Below are positions 15,933-25,140 of a stretch of DNA of 64,000 nt, in pieces. The stretch covers positions 1 to 64,000 of the forward strand of contig JBAXYB010000004.1 in NCBI GenBank assembly GCA_037127585.1. The letters are read 5' to 3'. The stretch's first letter is position 1; each line of letters opens with the position of its first letter. The notes under the pieces are model-generated. The model saw only the letters and a list, made by a program, of their open reading frames with translations. It had not been told where the DNA came from and searched no databases. Both the position numbers and the translations under genes were made by a program. The DNA is from CAINDI01 sp037127585 (lineage in GTDB: Bacteria > Verrucomicrobiota > Verrucomicrobiia > Palsa-1439).

Positions 15933-16798
15933 AACCAAAAGTCATCGGCATCGCCGCCAATATCGGCAAGCCCGAGTCGCGCGACCGGCTCGTCGAGTTG
16001 CTCGCCCTCCTCGGCGCCGCCAAAATCACTACCTTGCTGGAACAGGAAGCCGCCGCGCTCGCCGGTCACCCGAATGACGCACACCCGCTGCGCGAGATTG
16101 GCCAGAAGGCTGACTTGGTGATTGTGCTCGGTGGCGATGGGACAATTTTGCGCGTGGCCCGCGAACTCGACGGTGCCGACATCCCCATACTCGGCATCAA
16201 CCTCGGCAATCTCGGCTTCCTCACCAGTGGCCGGTGCGATGACTTGCCGGCAGCGACGCAACAACTGCTGGCCGGGGATTTTGAAATCAGCGAACGGTTC
16301 GCGCTCGAAACCACCCTCCTCCGACAAGGCCAACACGTCGAAACCCACCGGGCGCTTAATGATGCCGTGGTTTCGCGTGGCGCATCTTCGCGAATAGTTC
16401 GGTTGCGTGTGTCGATTGATGGCGCGCTGTTGACAGAGTACGTGTGTGACGGCATGATTTTCGCCACGCCCACCGGTTCGACCGCGTATTCGTTAAGTGC
16501 CGGTGGGCCAATTTTGTTACCGCAAGCGCGGGCGTGCATCATCACCCCGATTTGCGCGCATGCACTGAGCAACCGGCCCATCGTGGCGGGGGAAGACTCC
16601 GTGGTGCGCTGCCTGGTCGCGAGCGCGGCAGGCGAATTGCTATTAACGATTGACGGCCAAGTGCAGATGCGGATGCAAGTCGGCGATGAAGTCGAAGTGC
16701 GCCGGTCGGCGCGCGCGGTGCGGTTGGCCACGTTCCAAGGCCAAACCTATTTCGAAGTATTGCGACAAAAACTTAAGTGGAGCGGTGCGAATGTCTAA
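15929..16798 (+). CDS. nadK: NAD kinase
   Basis: 289 residues. Makes NADP from NAD and ATP. The diagnostic GGDGTILR motif is near residue 70, followed by LGINLGNLGFLT, a NDAVVSRG segment, and the second conserved block TPTGSTAYSLSAGGPIL. The start is GTG overlapping the tlyA stop. It overlaps the following PTS IIA gene by eight bases. Confidence 0.95.
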   Translation: MKPKVIGIAANIGKPESRDRLVELLALLGAAKITTLLEQEAAALAGHPNDAHPLREIGQKADLVIVLGGDGTILRVARELDGADIPILGINLGNLGFLTSGRCDDLPAATQQLLAGDFEISERFALETTLLRQGQHVETHRALNDAVVSRGASSRIVRLRVSIDGALLTEYVCDGMIFATPTGSTAYSLSAGGPILLPQARACIITPICAHALSNRPIVAGEDSVVRCLVASAAGELLLTIDGQVQMRMQVGDEVEVRRSARAVRLATFQGQTYFEVLRQKLKWSGANV

Positions 16799-17258
16799 AA
16801 TCAACAAAGTGGCCGGCCTCTTGCGCGCCGACCGAATCAACCTCAACATCCAAAGCCGGCAAAAGACCGCGGCCTTGCGCGAAGTCGCCGAACAACTGGG
16901 CCGAACCGGCTGCGTCGTCAACTTCGACTCATTTTTTCAAGAGATTCTCGAACGCGAACGCGTCAGCAACACCGCGCTCGGGCATGATGTGGCGATTCCG
17001 CACGCCCGCACCGAGCAATGCCGGGAGATCCTCATCGCTGTTGGCCGCAATACGAACGGCATCGACTTCGAGGCCACCGACGGCCAGCCGGTCCGCCTGA
17101 TTTTCATGATCGGCACCCCCAAACAGATGGTGACCGACTACCTCCGCGTCGTCGGCAACCTCGCCCGTCTACTCCGGCAAGACGCGCTCCGGCAAAGTCT
17201 CCTCGACGCCCCCGACGCCACGACCTTCATCAAGCTCATCGACCAAGCCGAAGGCTGA
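16791..17258 (+). CDS. PTS EIIA-type (PtsN-like) phosphocarrier domain protein
   Basis: 155 residues, a single PTS_EIIA type 2 domain. The phosphorylated histidine lies in ALGHDVAIPHART (near residue 70), preceded by FFQEILERERVSN and followed by VRLIFMIGTPKQ. This matches the nitrogen-PTS regulator EIIA-Ntr rather than a sugar transporter subunit, since no EIIB or EIIC is adjacent. Role is therefore likely regulatory. The ATG overlaps the nadK stop by eight bases; an upstream in-frame start would overlap nadK much further. Confidence 0.85.
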   Translation: MSKINKVAGLLRADRINLNIQSRQKTAALREVAEQLGRTGCVVNFDSFFQEILERERVSNTALGHDVAIPHARTEQCREILIAVGRNTNGIDFEATDGQPVRLIFMIGTPKQMVTDYLRVVGNLARLLRQDALRQSLLDAPDATTFIKLIDQAEG

Positions 17259-17282
17259 TGCCGGCGGCGCGCATCTGTGAAT

Positions 17283-17341
17283 GTGGGAGCGGCCTCAGCG
17301 CCGCGGGTCGGGCCGAACACGGCGCTGAGCGCCGTGGCTAC
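17283..17341. repeat. GTGG...CTAC palindromic element
   Basis: GTGGGAGCGGCCTCAGCGCC pairs with the downstream GGCGCTGAGCGCCGTGGCTA. REP-like element in the gap between the PTS gene and cimA. Confidence 0.75.
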
Positions 17342-17358
17342 ATCGGAATCCGCGATTG

Positions 17359-17425
17359 GTAGGGACGCCGCGCCGCGGCGTCCGCGATCATCAATATCTC
17401 GGCGCTCGTGGCGCGAGCGCCCTAC
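17359..17425. repeat. GTAGGG...CCCTAC palindromic element
   Basis: Starts GTAGGGACGCCGCGCCGCGG and ends GGCGCGAGCGCCCTAC, with inner hairpins. Second REP-like element in the same gap, 17 bases from the first; together the two fill most of the 222-base gap before cimA. Confidence 0.7.
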
Positions 17426-17442
17426 CATTCGCAACCGCAGCA

Positions 17443-17471
17443 TTGACGCTGGCGCGGCTTGTCTTTAGTCT
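17443..17471 (+). promoter_or_regulatory. cimA promoter, leaderless type
   Basis: TTGACG, 17-base spacer, TAGTCT. The -10 box ends nine bases before the ATG and there is no Shine-Dalgarno sequence. Confidence 0.6.
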
Positions 17472-17480
17472 CTGCCCCCG

Positions 17481-19058
17481 ATGAATAAGACGGTTGCCAT
17501 CTACGACACGACGCTGCGGGACGGGACGCAGGCGGAAGGGATCTCGTTTTCAAGCGCGGATAAGATCCGCATTGCGGAACGCCTCGATGCGTTTGGCGTG
17601 AATTACATCGAAGGCGGCTGGCCGGGGTCGAATCCGAAGGACATGGAGTTTTTTGTCGAGGCGGCGAAACGCAAATTTAAGACGGCCCGGATCGCGGCGT
17701 TCGGCAGCACCCGCCGGGCAAATACGAAATGCGCGGACGATAAACAGATCGCGACGTTGCTCGCAGCCAATACTCCGGTGGTGACGATGGTCGGGAAGAC
17801 GTGGTCGTTGCATGTTCGCGAGGTGATCCGTACGACGCCCGAGGAAAACGTGGCGATGGTCAGCGATTCGATCCGGTATTTCAAGGGACTCGGCAAGGAA
17901 GTCATCTATGACGCCGAACATTTCTTTGACGGCTATAAAGACGATCCCCGGTATTCGTTGGCAACGTTGACGGCGGCGCAGGCGGCTGGCGTGGACATGG
18001 TGGTGCTCTGCGATACGAACGGCGGGACGATGCCGGGCGAGATCGCGCGGGTGACCAGCGAGGTGCGGAAGGCGTTGAACTGCGCGGTCGGGATTCATAC
18101 GCATAACGACAGCGGTTGCGGCGTGGCCAACGCATTGGCGGCGGTGGAAGCCGGCGCGACCCAGGTCCAAGGCACGATGAACGGCTACGGCGAACGCACC
18201 GGTAACTGCAACTTGATTACCGTCATGCCGTGTCTCGTTTACAAGATGGGCTATACCTGCATCGCGCCGGAGCAGCTCCGGCATTTGCGGGAGCTGGCCA
18301 ATTTCATCGACGATCTCGCGAATGTGCGGCCGGACATCCGGCAACCGTTCGTCGGCTCGACGGCGTTCGCGCACAAAGGCGGCATCCACGTGAACGCCAT
18401 CGAGAAAGTCGCGCGCAGTTACGAACACATCGAGCCGGAGCTTGTCGGCAATCAACGCCGCGTTTTGGTCAGCGATCTCAGCGGGCGCAGTAACATCATG
18501 CTGAAGGCGCACGAGATGGGCATCGACCTCAGCAAGGATACCGCCGAGGTGCGGGAGATTCTCGCCCAGCTCAAGCAATTGGAACACGGCGGCTACGAAT
18601 TCGAAGCGGCGGACGCGAGCTTTCATATTCTGATCCAGAAATTACTCAAGAAGCACAAGCCGTTCTTCAAGCTGCTCGGCTACCGGGTCATCATGGATCG
18701 GCCGGCCGGTGACGGGAAATATAGCGTCGAAGCGAGCGTGAAACTCGATGTGAACGGCGAGTCGATCCACACGGTGGCGGAAGGTGACGGCCCGGTCAAC
18801 GCGCTCGATAACGCATTGCGCAGCGCGCTCACGAACTTTTATCCATCCATCCAGTCGGTGCGTCTCATCGACTACAAAGTGCGCATCCTCGAAAGCGGGA
18901 CCGGCACGGCCGCCAAGACGCGGGTGATGATCGAATCCACCGACGGCACCAGTATCTGGGGCACGGTCGGCGTTGACGACAACATCATCGAAGCAAGTTG
19001 GGAAGCCCTTGTCGACTCCGTCGAATACAAGCTGTTCAAGGACGAGCAGCGCAAGTAA
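17481..19058 (+). CDS. cimA: (R)-citramalate synthase
   Basis: 525 residues. Condenses pyruvate and acetyl-CoA to citramalate, opening a threonine-independent route to isoleucine. HMGL-like TIM barrel with YDTTLRDGTQAEGISFS, EGGWPGSNPKD, GIHTHNDSGCGVAN (metal-binding His-x-His) and GTMNGYGERTGNCNL, then a C-terminal LeuA-type allosteric domain from about residue 390. The TQAEGISFS and EGGWPGSNPKD signatures separate this CimA family from 2-isopropylmalate synthase. Length is normal. It is followed after 18 bases by lpxR. Confidence 0.94.
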   Translation: MNKTVAIYDTTLRDGTQAEGISFSSADKIRIAERLDAFGVNYIEGGWPGSNPKDMEFFVEAAKRKFKTARIAAFGSTRRANTKCADDKQIATLLAANTPVVTMVGKTWSLHVREVIRTTPEENVAMVSDSIRYFKGLGKEVIYDAEHFFDGYKDDPRYSLATLTAAQAAGVDMVVLCDTNGGTMPGEIARVTSEVRKALNCAVGIHTHNDSGCGVANALAAVEAGATQVQGTMNGYGERTGNCNLITVMPCLVYKMGYTCIAPEQLRHLRELANFIDDLANVRPDIRQPFVGSTAFAHKGGIHVNAIEKVARSYEHIEPELVGNQRRVLVSDLSGRSNIMLKAHEMGIDLSKDTAEVREILAQLKQLEHGGYEFEAADASFHILIQKLLKKHKPFFKLLGYRVIMDRPAGDGKYSVEASVKLDVNGESIHTVAEGDGPVNALDNALRSALTNFYPSIQSVRLIDYKVRILESGTGTAAKTRVMIESTDGTSIWGTVGVDDNIIEASWEALVDSVEYKLFKDEQRK

Positions 19059-19076
19059 CCCGCCCCGAAGCCCAGC

Positions 19077-20051
19077 ATGCGAATACTCATATTGATCCTC
19101 AGCGGTATGTTGTGTGCCATGCCGGTGGCGCTCGGCGAAGTGACCACCGTCGGCTCAGGGACCGTCGTCACCCTTAACGAGGAGAACGACAAGTACGTCA
19201 CCCCCTCGACAGACAAGCATTACACGCAAGGCTTGCACGTTACGATTCTCTGGCCGGATGAATGCGCGCTATTCTGGATGCGCCCGATGACGTGGTTGCC
19301 GGATTTTGACGTGGCCAACCCGATCCACAAATACGGCTTCACCTTCGGCCAAAACATCTATACGCCGATCGACATTCAAACGAACGCTCTGGTTACCGAC
19401 GACCGGCCCTATGCCGGCTGGTTATATGCCGGCCTCATCCGCGAAAACCGTGGCACATTTGCCGGCGGCATCCCGGTGCTTGACCATCTTGAAGTTGACG
19501 CCGGAATCATTGGCTCGTGGTCGGAGGCGGACAACATCCAAATCTGGTTTCATGGCCTCATCCACGTCGAACGCCCCAAAGGCTGGCACCATCAGCTCAA
19601 CAACGAACCGGGCTTGCTGCTGAACTTCGACCGGAAGTTTCTCCTCTGGGATTCCGCCGCTCCCGGCGACGACTTTCACGCCCAGATGCTCCCGCACGTC
19701 GGCATCAATCTCGGCAACGTCGACACCTCGGCGACCATCGGCACGATGTTCCGTCTCGGGTACAATTTCCCGAACGAATTCGCAACAAACTCGCCCGCCG
19801 GTTGGGGCTGGTACCTTTTCAGCAGTATCGATTGCCACGCGGTTGCCTACACCGAATTTCTCGATGGCAACATGTACCACGCGAGTCACAGCGTCGACAA
19901 AGAACCCGTCTACGCGCAATTCCGCGCCGGCCTCGCACTCATCTTGCGCCGTGTCGAAATCAGCTACACCTACAACTACCTGTCGAAACAGTTTGATCAA
20001 CAGGACAAATACGACGCGTACGCCTCACTCAATCTCATTTACCGTTTCTGA
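19077..20051 (+). CDS. lpxR: Outer membrane lipid A deacylase, LpxR family (DUF2219)
   Basis: 324 residues. Signal peptide of about 20 residues ending ALG, then an outer membrane beta-barrel ending in Phe (LNLIYRF). Family motifs: LNEENDKYV...DKHYTQGLHVTILW near the N-terminus, FGQNIYTP, and TDDRPYAGWLYAGL. LpxR removes the 3'-linked acyl chains of lipid A. Its presence supports an outer membrane with lipid A. It converges with the synthase gene on the other strand, overlapping by 17 bases. Confidence 0.88.
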   Translation: MRILILILSGMLCAMPVALGEVTTVGSGTVVTLNEENDKYVTPSTDKHYTQGLHVTILWPDECALFWMRPMTWLPDFDVANPIHKYGFTFGQNIYTPIDIQTNALVTDDRPYAGWLYAGLIRENRGTFAGGIPVLDHLEVDAGIIGSWSEADNIQIWFHGLIHVERPKGWHHQLNNEPGLLLNFDRKFLLWDSAAPGDDFHAQMLPHVGINLGNVDTSATIGTMFRLGYNFPNEFATNSPAGWGWYLFSSIDCHAVAYTEFLDGNMYHASHSVDKEPVYAQFRAGLALILRRVEISYTYNYLSKQFDQQDKYDAYASLNLIYRF

Positions 20052-20919
20052 GCCGCTGATAAACTTCGTCCAGCGCCGCCGCGTTACCGGCCAGTAACGC
20101 CGACTCCAGCATCACCCAATAGACTTCCCCGCGCGACACCTTAACCCGCCCAGCCGGGTTCACGCGCAACCGGGCCAGCGTCTTCAACCCAATCCAAATT
20201 GGCCACACACACGCCAACCGCAACCGCTTCTGATCCGCCGGTATCGCCAACGTGTACCGCCACCCGGCATCGAGATGCTCCGCCGCCTGGTCGAGACCGG
20301 CCGCGACATCGGTCACATATTGCCGCCCGCGCCGCTGATCCTCGGCGACGTCGCGCAGAATATTGACGAGCTGCAATCCCTTGCCGAACCGAATCCCGTC
20401 CACCACGCTCAACGCCGCCAAGCCCGGCAAGTGTGCCTGACACATCTTCGTCCAAAACTCCCCCACGCACCCGGCCACCATGTACGTGTAGCGATCCAAT
20501 TCATCGTCGTTTAGCGGCGGACCGGGAAAACGTTCGAGATCAAAAATCTGTCCCCCGATGATGGTGTGCAACAGCTCCCGGATCCGGCGTTGGTCTTCGA
20601 CCGCGAATGTGGCGAGACAATCAAACACTGCCGGCAGGCGTTTCAGCAATTCCGCTTCGGCGGGCGTCGCTTCCGCGACGCCAATTTGTTCCACCACCGG
20701 TCGCGCGGAAATGCGACCCGCCGACAACTCGCGCAAAACCGCAATGCGCTCCGGCTGCGCCGTCTGCTCGGCATCCGCAATTGTGTCCGTCGCCCGTGCG
20801 AGCAAGTACGCCACCGAAATCTGCGGCCGAATCGCCGCCGGCAAGACGCGCAGCGTGAGATAAAACGACCGGGATACCTGCTTGAGCAGGGGGCCGAGGA
20901 GTTGGGCGTCCGAGGTCAC
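20035..20919 (-). CDS. Squalene/phytoene synthase family protein
   Basis: 294 residues. Trans-isoprenyl diphosphate synthase head-to-head type. The first Asp-rich motif is DTIAD (near residue 65) and the second is in LVNILRDVAEDQRRG. The early SRSFYLTLRVLP segment is like squalene synthases of the eukaryotic type, so a squalene-forming role (hopanoid or sterol precursor) is more likely than phytoene; this is inference. The start is GTG with a promoter -10 box six bases upstream. No hpn or crt genes are adjacent. Confidence 0.87.
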   Translation of the reverse strand: MTSDAQLLGPLLKQVSRSFYLTLRVLPAAIRPQISVAYLLARATDTIADAEQTAQPERIAVLRELSAGRISARPVVEQIGVAEATPAEAELLKRLPAVFDCLATFAVEDQRRIRELLHTIIGGQIFDLERFPGPPLNDDELDRYTYMVAGCVGEFWTKMCQAHLPGLAALSVVDGIRFGKGLQLVNILRDVAEDQRRGRQYVTDVAAGLDQAAEHLDAGWRYTLAIPADQKRLRLACVWPIWIGLKTLARLRVNPAGRVKVSRGEVYWVMLESALLAGNAAALDEVYQRLRNGK

Positions 20920-20925
20920 GCGCGC

Positions 20926-20953
20926 AGTGTAGAAGAACCATTCCCGTTAGCAA
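20926..20953 (-). promoter_or_regulatory. Promoter of squalene/phytoene synthase gene, leaderless type
   Basis: TTGCTA, 16-base spacer, TACACT on the minus strand. The -10 box ends six bases before the GTG start. Confidence 0.6.
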
Positions 20954-20997
20954 AGCGCGTTTGTAGTGAGCCTGCAAAGCGGCACGGGTTTGGTGGT

Positions 20998-21060
20998 GTG
21001 GGAGCGGCGTCCCCGCCGCGACCGGGTCGGCAAAAATCGCGGCGGGGACGCCGCTCCCAC
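20998..21060. repeat. Perfect 24-base inverted repeat, GTGGGAGC type
   Basis: The arms starting GTGGGAGCGGCGTCCCCGCC and ending GGCGGGGACGCCGCTCCCAC are perfectly complementary over 24 bases with a 15-base loop. It lies 70 bases upstream of metH between divergent genes. Same sequence class as the half-element inside ubiD at 62472. GTGGGAGC palindromes of this type are known REPs in Pseudomonas. Confidence 0.85.
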
Positions 21061-21085
21061 AACGACTGTTGGTTCGTTACCTCCC

Positions 21086-21114
21086 TTGCCCAATGTCACC
21101 GCCGCTGCTATTGT
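21086..21114 (+). promoter_or_regulatory. metH promoter
   Basis: TTGCCC, 17-base spacer, TATTGT, ending 16 bases before the ATG. No cobalamin or SAM riboswitch fold was recognised in the 210-base gap. Confidence 0.5.
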
Positions 21115-21130
21115 CACCGCCGGCAACCCC

Positions 21131-24100
21131 ATGAGCACCGACCGCACTCAATTACTTTTTGACGCCCTAAACCAAAGCATTCTCGTGCTCGACGGCGCGA
21201 TGGGAACGATGATCCAGAATCGCGACCTGACCGCCGCCGACTTCGGCGGACCGGCACTCGAAGGTTGCAACGAAAACCTCGTACTCACCCGCCCCGATGT
21301 CATTCGCGATATCCACCGGCAATACTACGCCGCCGGCGCGCACATCGTCGAAACGAACACCTTCGGCGCGACGCCACTCGTGCTCGCGGAGTACGGTTTG
21401 CAGGACAAATGCCGGGAGATCAATGTCGCCGCCGCCCGGCTGGCTCGGGAAGCAGCCATCGAGTTCAACGGTTTCGTGGCCGGCTCAATCGGGCCAACGA
21501 CAAAAGCCATCACCGTGACCGGCGGCGTGACGTTTCAGCAACTGGTTGAGAATTTCCATGCCCAAGCCCTCGGATTGATCGAAGGCGGCGCCGATCTGTT
21601 GCTCGTGGAAACTTGTCAGGACACGCGCAACATCAAAGCCGCGCTCATTGGCATCGCCCAGACCGGCAGCAAGATTCCCGTGATGGTCTCCGGGACGATT
21701 GAGCCGATGGGCACGATGCTGGCCGGGCAGGCGGCGGAAGCGTTGGTCGCCTCGTTGCAGCATGTGGAACTGTTGGCCATCGGCTTGAACTGCGCGACCG
21801 GCCCGGAGTTCATGACCGATCACATTCGGACCATTCATCAGATGACGAACGCGCGCGTGTCGTGTTACCCGAACGCCGGTCTGCCCAACGAGGAAGGTTT
21901 GTACCTCGAAACGCCAACCTCGCTCGCGACGGCGCTGGAGCGGTTCGTCAAGAACGGCTGGCTCAATATCATCGGCGGCTGCTGCGGGACGACACCGGCT
22001 CACATCAAAGCCATCGCGGAGATGGTTGCCGGCAAGGAACCGCGCCGGCATCGCGGAGAACGGAAATCATGGTACAGCGGCATCGAATTGGTCGAAGCCA
22101 GCGACGACACCCGGCCGTTGATCGTCGGCGAACGGACCAACGAAGTCGGCTCGCGCGCGTTCAAGCGACTCATCACGGAAGAAAAGTTCGAGGAAGCCAG
22201 CGAGATTGCTCGGGCGCAGGTCAAGCACGGCGCGCACATCATCGATATCAACCTCGAAAACACCGACCGGGACGAGTTGCTGGACATCGACCGGTTCTAC
22301 GAGAAGGTCATTCACAAAGTCAAAGCGCCGATCATGATCGACTCGACCAACCCAAAGTCTGTCGAGCGCGCCCTCACCTATTGCCAAGGCAAGAGCATCA
22401 TCAACTCGATCAACTTCGAGGATGGCGAGGAGAAGTTTAACCACATCCTCCCCCTCGTACACCGGTACGGCGCCGCGGTGATCATCGGTTCGATCGACGA
22501 AGACAAATTGCAGGCGCAAGCCATCACCCGCGAACGCAAACTCGCCATCGCCCAACGCGCGCACAAGTATTGCATCGAACACGGCATCCCGGAAGAAGAC
22601 CTCATTTTCGACCCGCTCGTTTTCCCCTGCGCGACTGGCGACGAGAATTATATTGGCAGCGCCGTCGAGACGATCGAAGGCGTGCGGCTCATCAAAGAAA
22701 ACTTGCCGCGCTGCAAAACTGTCCTCGGCGTCAGCAACGTCAGCTTCGGTTTACCGGCAGCCGCCCGCGAAGTCATCAATTCAGTCTTCCTCTATCATTG
22801 TTCCCGTGCCGGCCTTGACCTCGCCATCGTCAACGCCGAGAAACTGGAACGTTACCCGAGCATCCCCGACGTCGAAAAGAAGCTCACGGAAGATTTACTC
22901 CACAACTATCCACCCGCCGGCATGGACGCGCCAAAGGATTACCGGCAGCAGACCAAGGAACAACGCGCCGCGATCAACCAGCATCACATCGCCGCCATCA
23001 GCGAACACTTCCGCGGCGCGGAGAGTCGCGTAAAGAAGAAGACCTCCGATTTGCCGCTCGATGGCCGGCTCGCCAATTACATTCTCGAAGGCACGAAGGA
23101 AGGGCTCATCCCCGACCTTGACCTGAAACGCGCAGAAGGCGCGACCCCGCTCGACATCATCAACGGCCCGCTCATGGACGGCATGAAAGAAGTCGGCCGG
23201 TTGTTCAACGCCAACGAACTGATCGTCGCCGAAGTCCTCCAATCCGCCGAAGCGATGAAGGCCGCCGTCAACCACCTCGAACAGTTCATGGAAAAGAAGT
23301 CGGACTCGACCAAGGGCAAAGTCCTGCTCGCCACCGTCAAAGGCGACGTGCATGACATTGGCAAGAACCTCGTCGAAATCATTCTCTCGAACAACGGCTT
23401 CCACGTCATCAATCTCGGCATCAAAGTTCCGCCCGAAGATTTGATCAAGGCGTACAAGGAACACCAGCCCGACGCCATCGGCTTGAGTGGCTTGCTCGTC
23501 AAGAGCGCCCAGCAAATGGTCATCACCGCCGGTGACCTCAAACAAGCCGGCATCACCGTCCCGATGCTCGTCGGCGGCGCAGCGTTGAGCGACAAATTCA
23601 CCCGCAACCGGATTGCGCCGAGCTACGAACAAGTCGTCATCTACTGCAAAGACGCCATGACCGGCTTGGCGATGATGAATAACCTGATGGACCCGGCCCA
23701 GCGCGAAAAAGTCGTCGAAGCCCACAAGCCGGTCGCCGTCGCTGTTGTCGAACCCGAAGCGGAGGAATTCCCCGAAACCACGCACCGCAGCATCCGCATC
23801 CACGAGGAGCTGCCATTACCCGTGCCCTACCCCGACCGGAAAGTGCGCGACGTTCCCCAGCTCCGCGAGATTTGGGAATACATCAATCCGCAGATGCTCT
23901 ACGTCCGGCATCTCGGCTTCAAAACCAACTACGAGAAAGCCCTCGCCGCTCGTGACCCAAAAGCGCTGGAGCTTTACAACCTCGTCGAAGAAGTCAAAGT
24001 CGAAGCCGCGAAGTTCATGAAAGTGAAAGCCGTCTGGCAATTCTTCGAGGCGGAGGTGGATGGTAACAGCATCAAGCTGTTTTCGCCGCCGCGCCCACTC

Positions 24101-24610
24101 GCCGCCGCGCCCATTCATGTGTTTAACTTCCACCGGCAACGCAAACCTGACGGGCTGTGTTTGGCCGACTACATCAATGCCCCACATGATTCCGTGGCGA
24201 TGTTCGTCGTCGGTGCCGGCACCGGCATCCGGCAACGCGCCGAGGAATACAAAGCGCAAGGTGAATACCTCAAGTCCCACGCGCTCCAAGCCCTCGCCAT
24301 CGAGACCGCTGAAGGTTGTGCTGAGTGGTTGCACCGGCGCATCCGGGAAGACTGGGGTTTCCCAGACCCCGCCGACATGACGATGCTCAACCGGTTCACG
24401 ACCAAATACCGGGGCCGCCGCTACAGCTTCGGCTACCCGGCCTGCCCCGCGCTCGAAGACCAAGCCGGCATCTGGAAGCTGCTCAAGCCGGAAGAGATTG
24501 GAGTTCAACTCACGGAAGGTTTCATGATGGACCCGGAAGCATCGGTAAGCGCTTTGGTATTCCACCACACCGATTGCGCGTACTTTGGGGTTGGCGATAC
24601 CGGAGAGTAG
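21131..24610 (+). CDS. metH: Cobalamin-dependent methionine synthase
   Basis: 1159 residues. Four modules in order: homocysteine-binding barrel (about 1-310; LDGAMGTMIQ, zinc cysteines in GLNCATG and GGCCGTTP), pterin-binding domain (about 340-620; IVGERTNEVGSRAFK), cobalamin-binding domain (about 630-870; DVHDIGKN with the cobalt-ligating His near 740) and the AdoMet reactivation domain to the end (RIREDWGFPDPADMTMLNRF-like block). It remethylates homocysteine to methionine. The start is the ATG at 21131, where the family N-terminus begins; frames extending upstream run through a palindrome. The last 35 codons recur twice downstream. Confidence 0.96.
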   Translation: MSTDRTQLLFDALNQSILVLDGAMGTMIQNRDLTAADFGGPALEGCNENLVLTRPDVIRDIHRQYYAAGAHIVETNTFGATPLVLAEYGLQDKCREINVAAARLAREAAIEFNGFVAGSIGPTTKAITVTGGVTFQQLVENFHAQALGLIEGGADLLLVETCQDTRNIKAALIGIAQTGSKIPVMVSGTIEPMGTMLAGQAAEALVASLQHVELLAIGLNCATGPEFMTDHIRTIHQMTNARVSCYPNAGLPNEEGLYLETPTSLATALERFVKNGWLNIIGGCCGTTPAHIKAIAEMVAGKEPRRHRGERKSWYSGIELVEASDDTRPLIVGERTNEVGSRAFKRLITEEKFEEASEIARAQVKHGAHIIDINLENTDRDELLDIDRFYEKVIHKVKAPIMIDSTNPKSVERALTYCQGKSIINSINFEDGEEKFNHILPLVHRYGAAVIIGSIDEDKLQAQAITRERKLAIAQRAHKYCIEHGIPEEDLIFDPLVFPCATGDENYIGSAVETIEGVRLIKENLPRCKTVLGVSNVSFGLPAAAREVINSVFLYHCSRAGLDLAIVNAEKLERYPSIPDVEKKLTEDLLHNYPPAGMDAPKDYRQQTKEQRAAINQHHIAAISEHFRGAESRVKKKTSDLPLDGRLANYILEGTKEGLIPDLDLKRAEGATPLDIINGPLMDGMKEVGRLFNANELIVAEVLQSAEAMKAAVNHLEQFMEKKSDSTKGKVLLATVKGDVHDIGKNLVEIILSNNGFHVINLGIKVPPEDLIKAYKEHQPDAIGLSGLLVKSAQQMVITAGDLKQAGITVPMLVGGAALSDKFTRNRIAPSYEQVVIYCKDAMTGLAMMNNLMDPAQREKVVEAHKPVAVAVVEPEAEEFPETTHRSIRIHEELPLPVPYPDRKVRDVPQLREIWEYINPQMLYVRHLGFKTNYEKALAARDPKALELYNLVEEVKVEAAKFMKVKAVWQFFEAEVDGNSIKLFSPPRPLAAAPIHVFNFHRQRKPDGLCLADYINAPHDSVAMFVVGAGTGIRQRAEEYKAQGEYLKSHALQALAIETAEGCAEWLHRRIREDWGFPDPADMTMLNRFTTKYRGRRYSFGYPACPALEDQAGIWKLLKPEEIGVQLTEGFMMDPEASVSALVFHHTDCAYFGVGDTGE

Positions 24611-24648
24611 ATGTCCAAGTATTGCGAGCTCTGACAGGTCTTGGTAGG

Positions 24649-24849
24649 ATGTTGGTCGATGAATCTGCACCTCGACGAAACGATCCGCCGCAGACGCCCG
24701 ATGAACGCGTCGAGACGTTGATGGCTGCACTACGGGAGGTCGAAGCGCGCGGAATGTGGCCGAGGATTGATCGCAAAGCTAAGGAGCAGCGCATTATTCA
24801 GGGCCTTCATGCTGCTCGGATTGCCCGGAAGAAATCGGCGTGCAGTTGA
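24649..24849 (+). CDS. Small hypothetical protein between metH and its tail copies
   Basis: 66 residues, MLVDESAPRRNDPPQTPDER followed by a basic amphipathic helix region rich in Arg/Lys and ending RIARKKSACS. I do not recognise a family. It lies in the accessory patch between the intact metH end and the first decayed tail copy, and its own 3' end overlaps that copy. It may be the remains of a small cargo gene such as an antitoxin, or not a gene at all. Confidence 0.3.
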   Translation: MLVDESAPRRNDPPQTPDERVETLMAALREVEARGMWPRIDRKAKEQRIIQGLHAARIARKKSACS

Positions 24850-25022
24850 CCGAAGGATTCATACTGAACCCGGGAATCGAGCGACGAGGGCAGTAGCGAG
24901 ATGACGTTGTGTCGTTTCAACGCCCGAAGGGTGTTGCGCGCGGGAGCGAGCAACATCAACCCAGCGTCAGCGCACTCGTGTTTCACCACCCCGATTGCGC
25001 GTACTTCGGCGTCGAGACGTAA
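24823..25022 (+). pseudogene. Second, interrupted copy of the metH 3' end
   Basis: 24823-24875 encodes PEEIGVQLTEGFILNP, and 24960-25022 encodes PSVSALVFHHPDCAYFGVET then stop. Both match the end of MetH (PEEIGVQLTEGFMMDPEAS, SVSALVFHHTDCAYFGVGDT). About 85 bases of unrelated sequence split the two parts. Differences from the intact copy are mostly at third codon positions. Confidence 0.85.
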
Positions 25023-25062
25023 CGGAATAAACCACAGAGGCACAGGGGTCGCAGAGTCGTTG

Positions 25063-25087
25063 GTAGGGACGGCTCGCCGAGCCGTCC
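25063..25087. repeat. GTAGGGACGGCTCG palindrome
   Basis: GTAGGGACGGCTCGCCGAGC followed by CGTCC is a short perfect stem (GGACGGCTCG/CGAGCCGTCC type), preceded at 25032-25052 by an ACCACAGAGGCACAGGGG tract. Small REP-like element. Confidence 0.6.
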
Positions 25088-25105
25088 GCTCTGGCAGACT
25101 CAATC

Positions 25106-25134
25106 TTGATTACCGGGCCACAGCCAGTTAATCT
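25106..25134 (+). promoter_or_regulatory. Promoter of the three-gene antitoxin/toxin cassette, leaderless type
   Basis: TTGATT, 17-base spacer, TAATCT. The -10 box ends six bases before the ATG at 25141. Confidence 0.65.
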
Positions 25135-25140
25135 ATCGAC

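Noticed and set aside
17259..17480. CRISPR-like repeats before cimA
   Set aside because: The two elements are different palindromes, not equal repeats with spacers.
20920..21130. Cobalamin or SAM riboswitch before metH
   Set aside because: No conserved B12-box or SAM-box sequence seen; the gap is mostly a palindrome plus the promoter.
24649..24849. Integrase or recombinase in the metH tail patch
   Set aside because: The only frame there is 66 codons with no catalytic motif.
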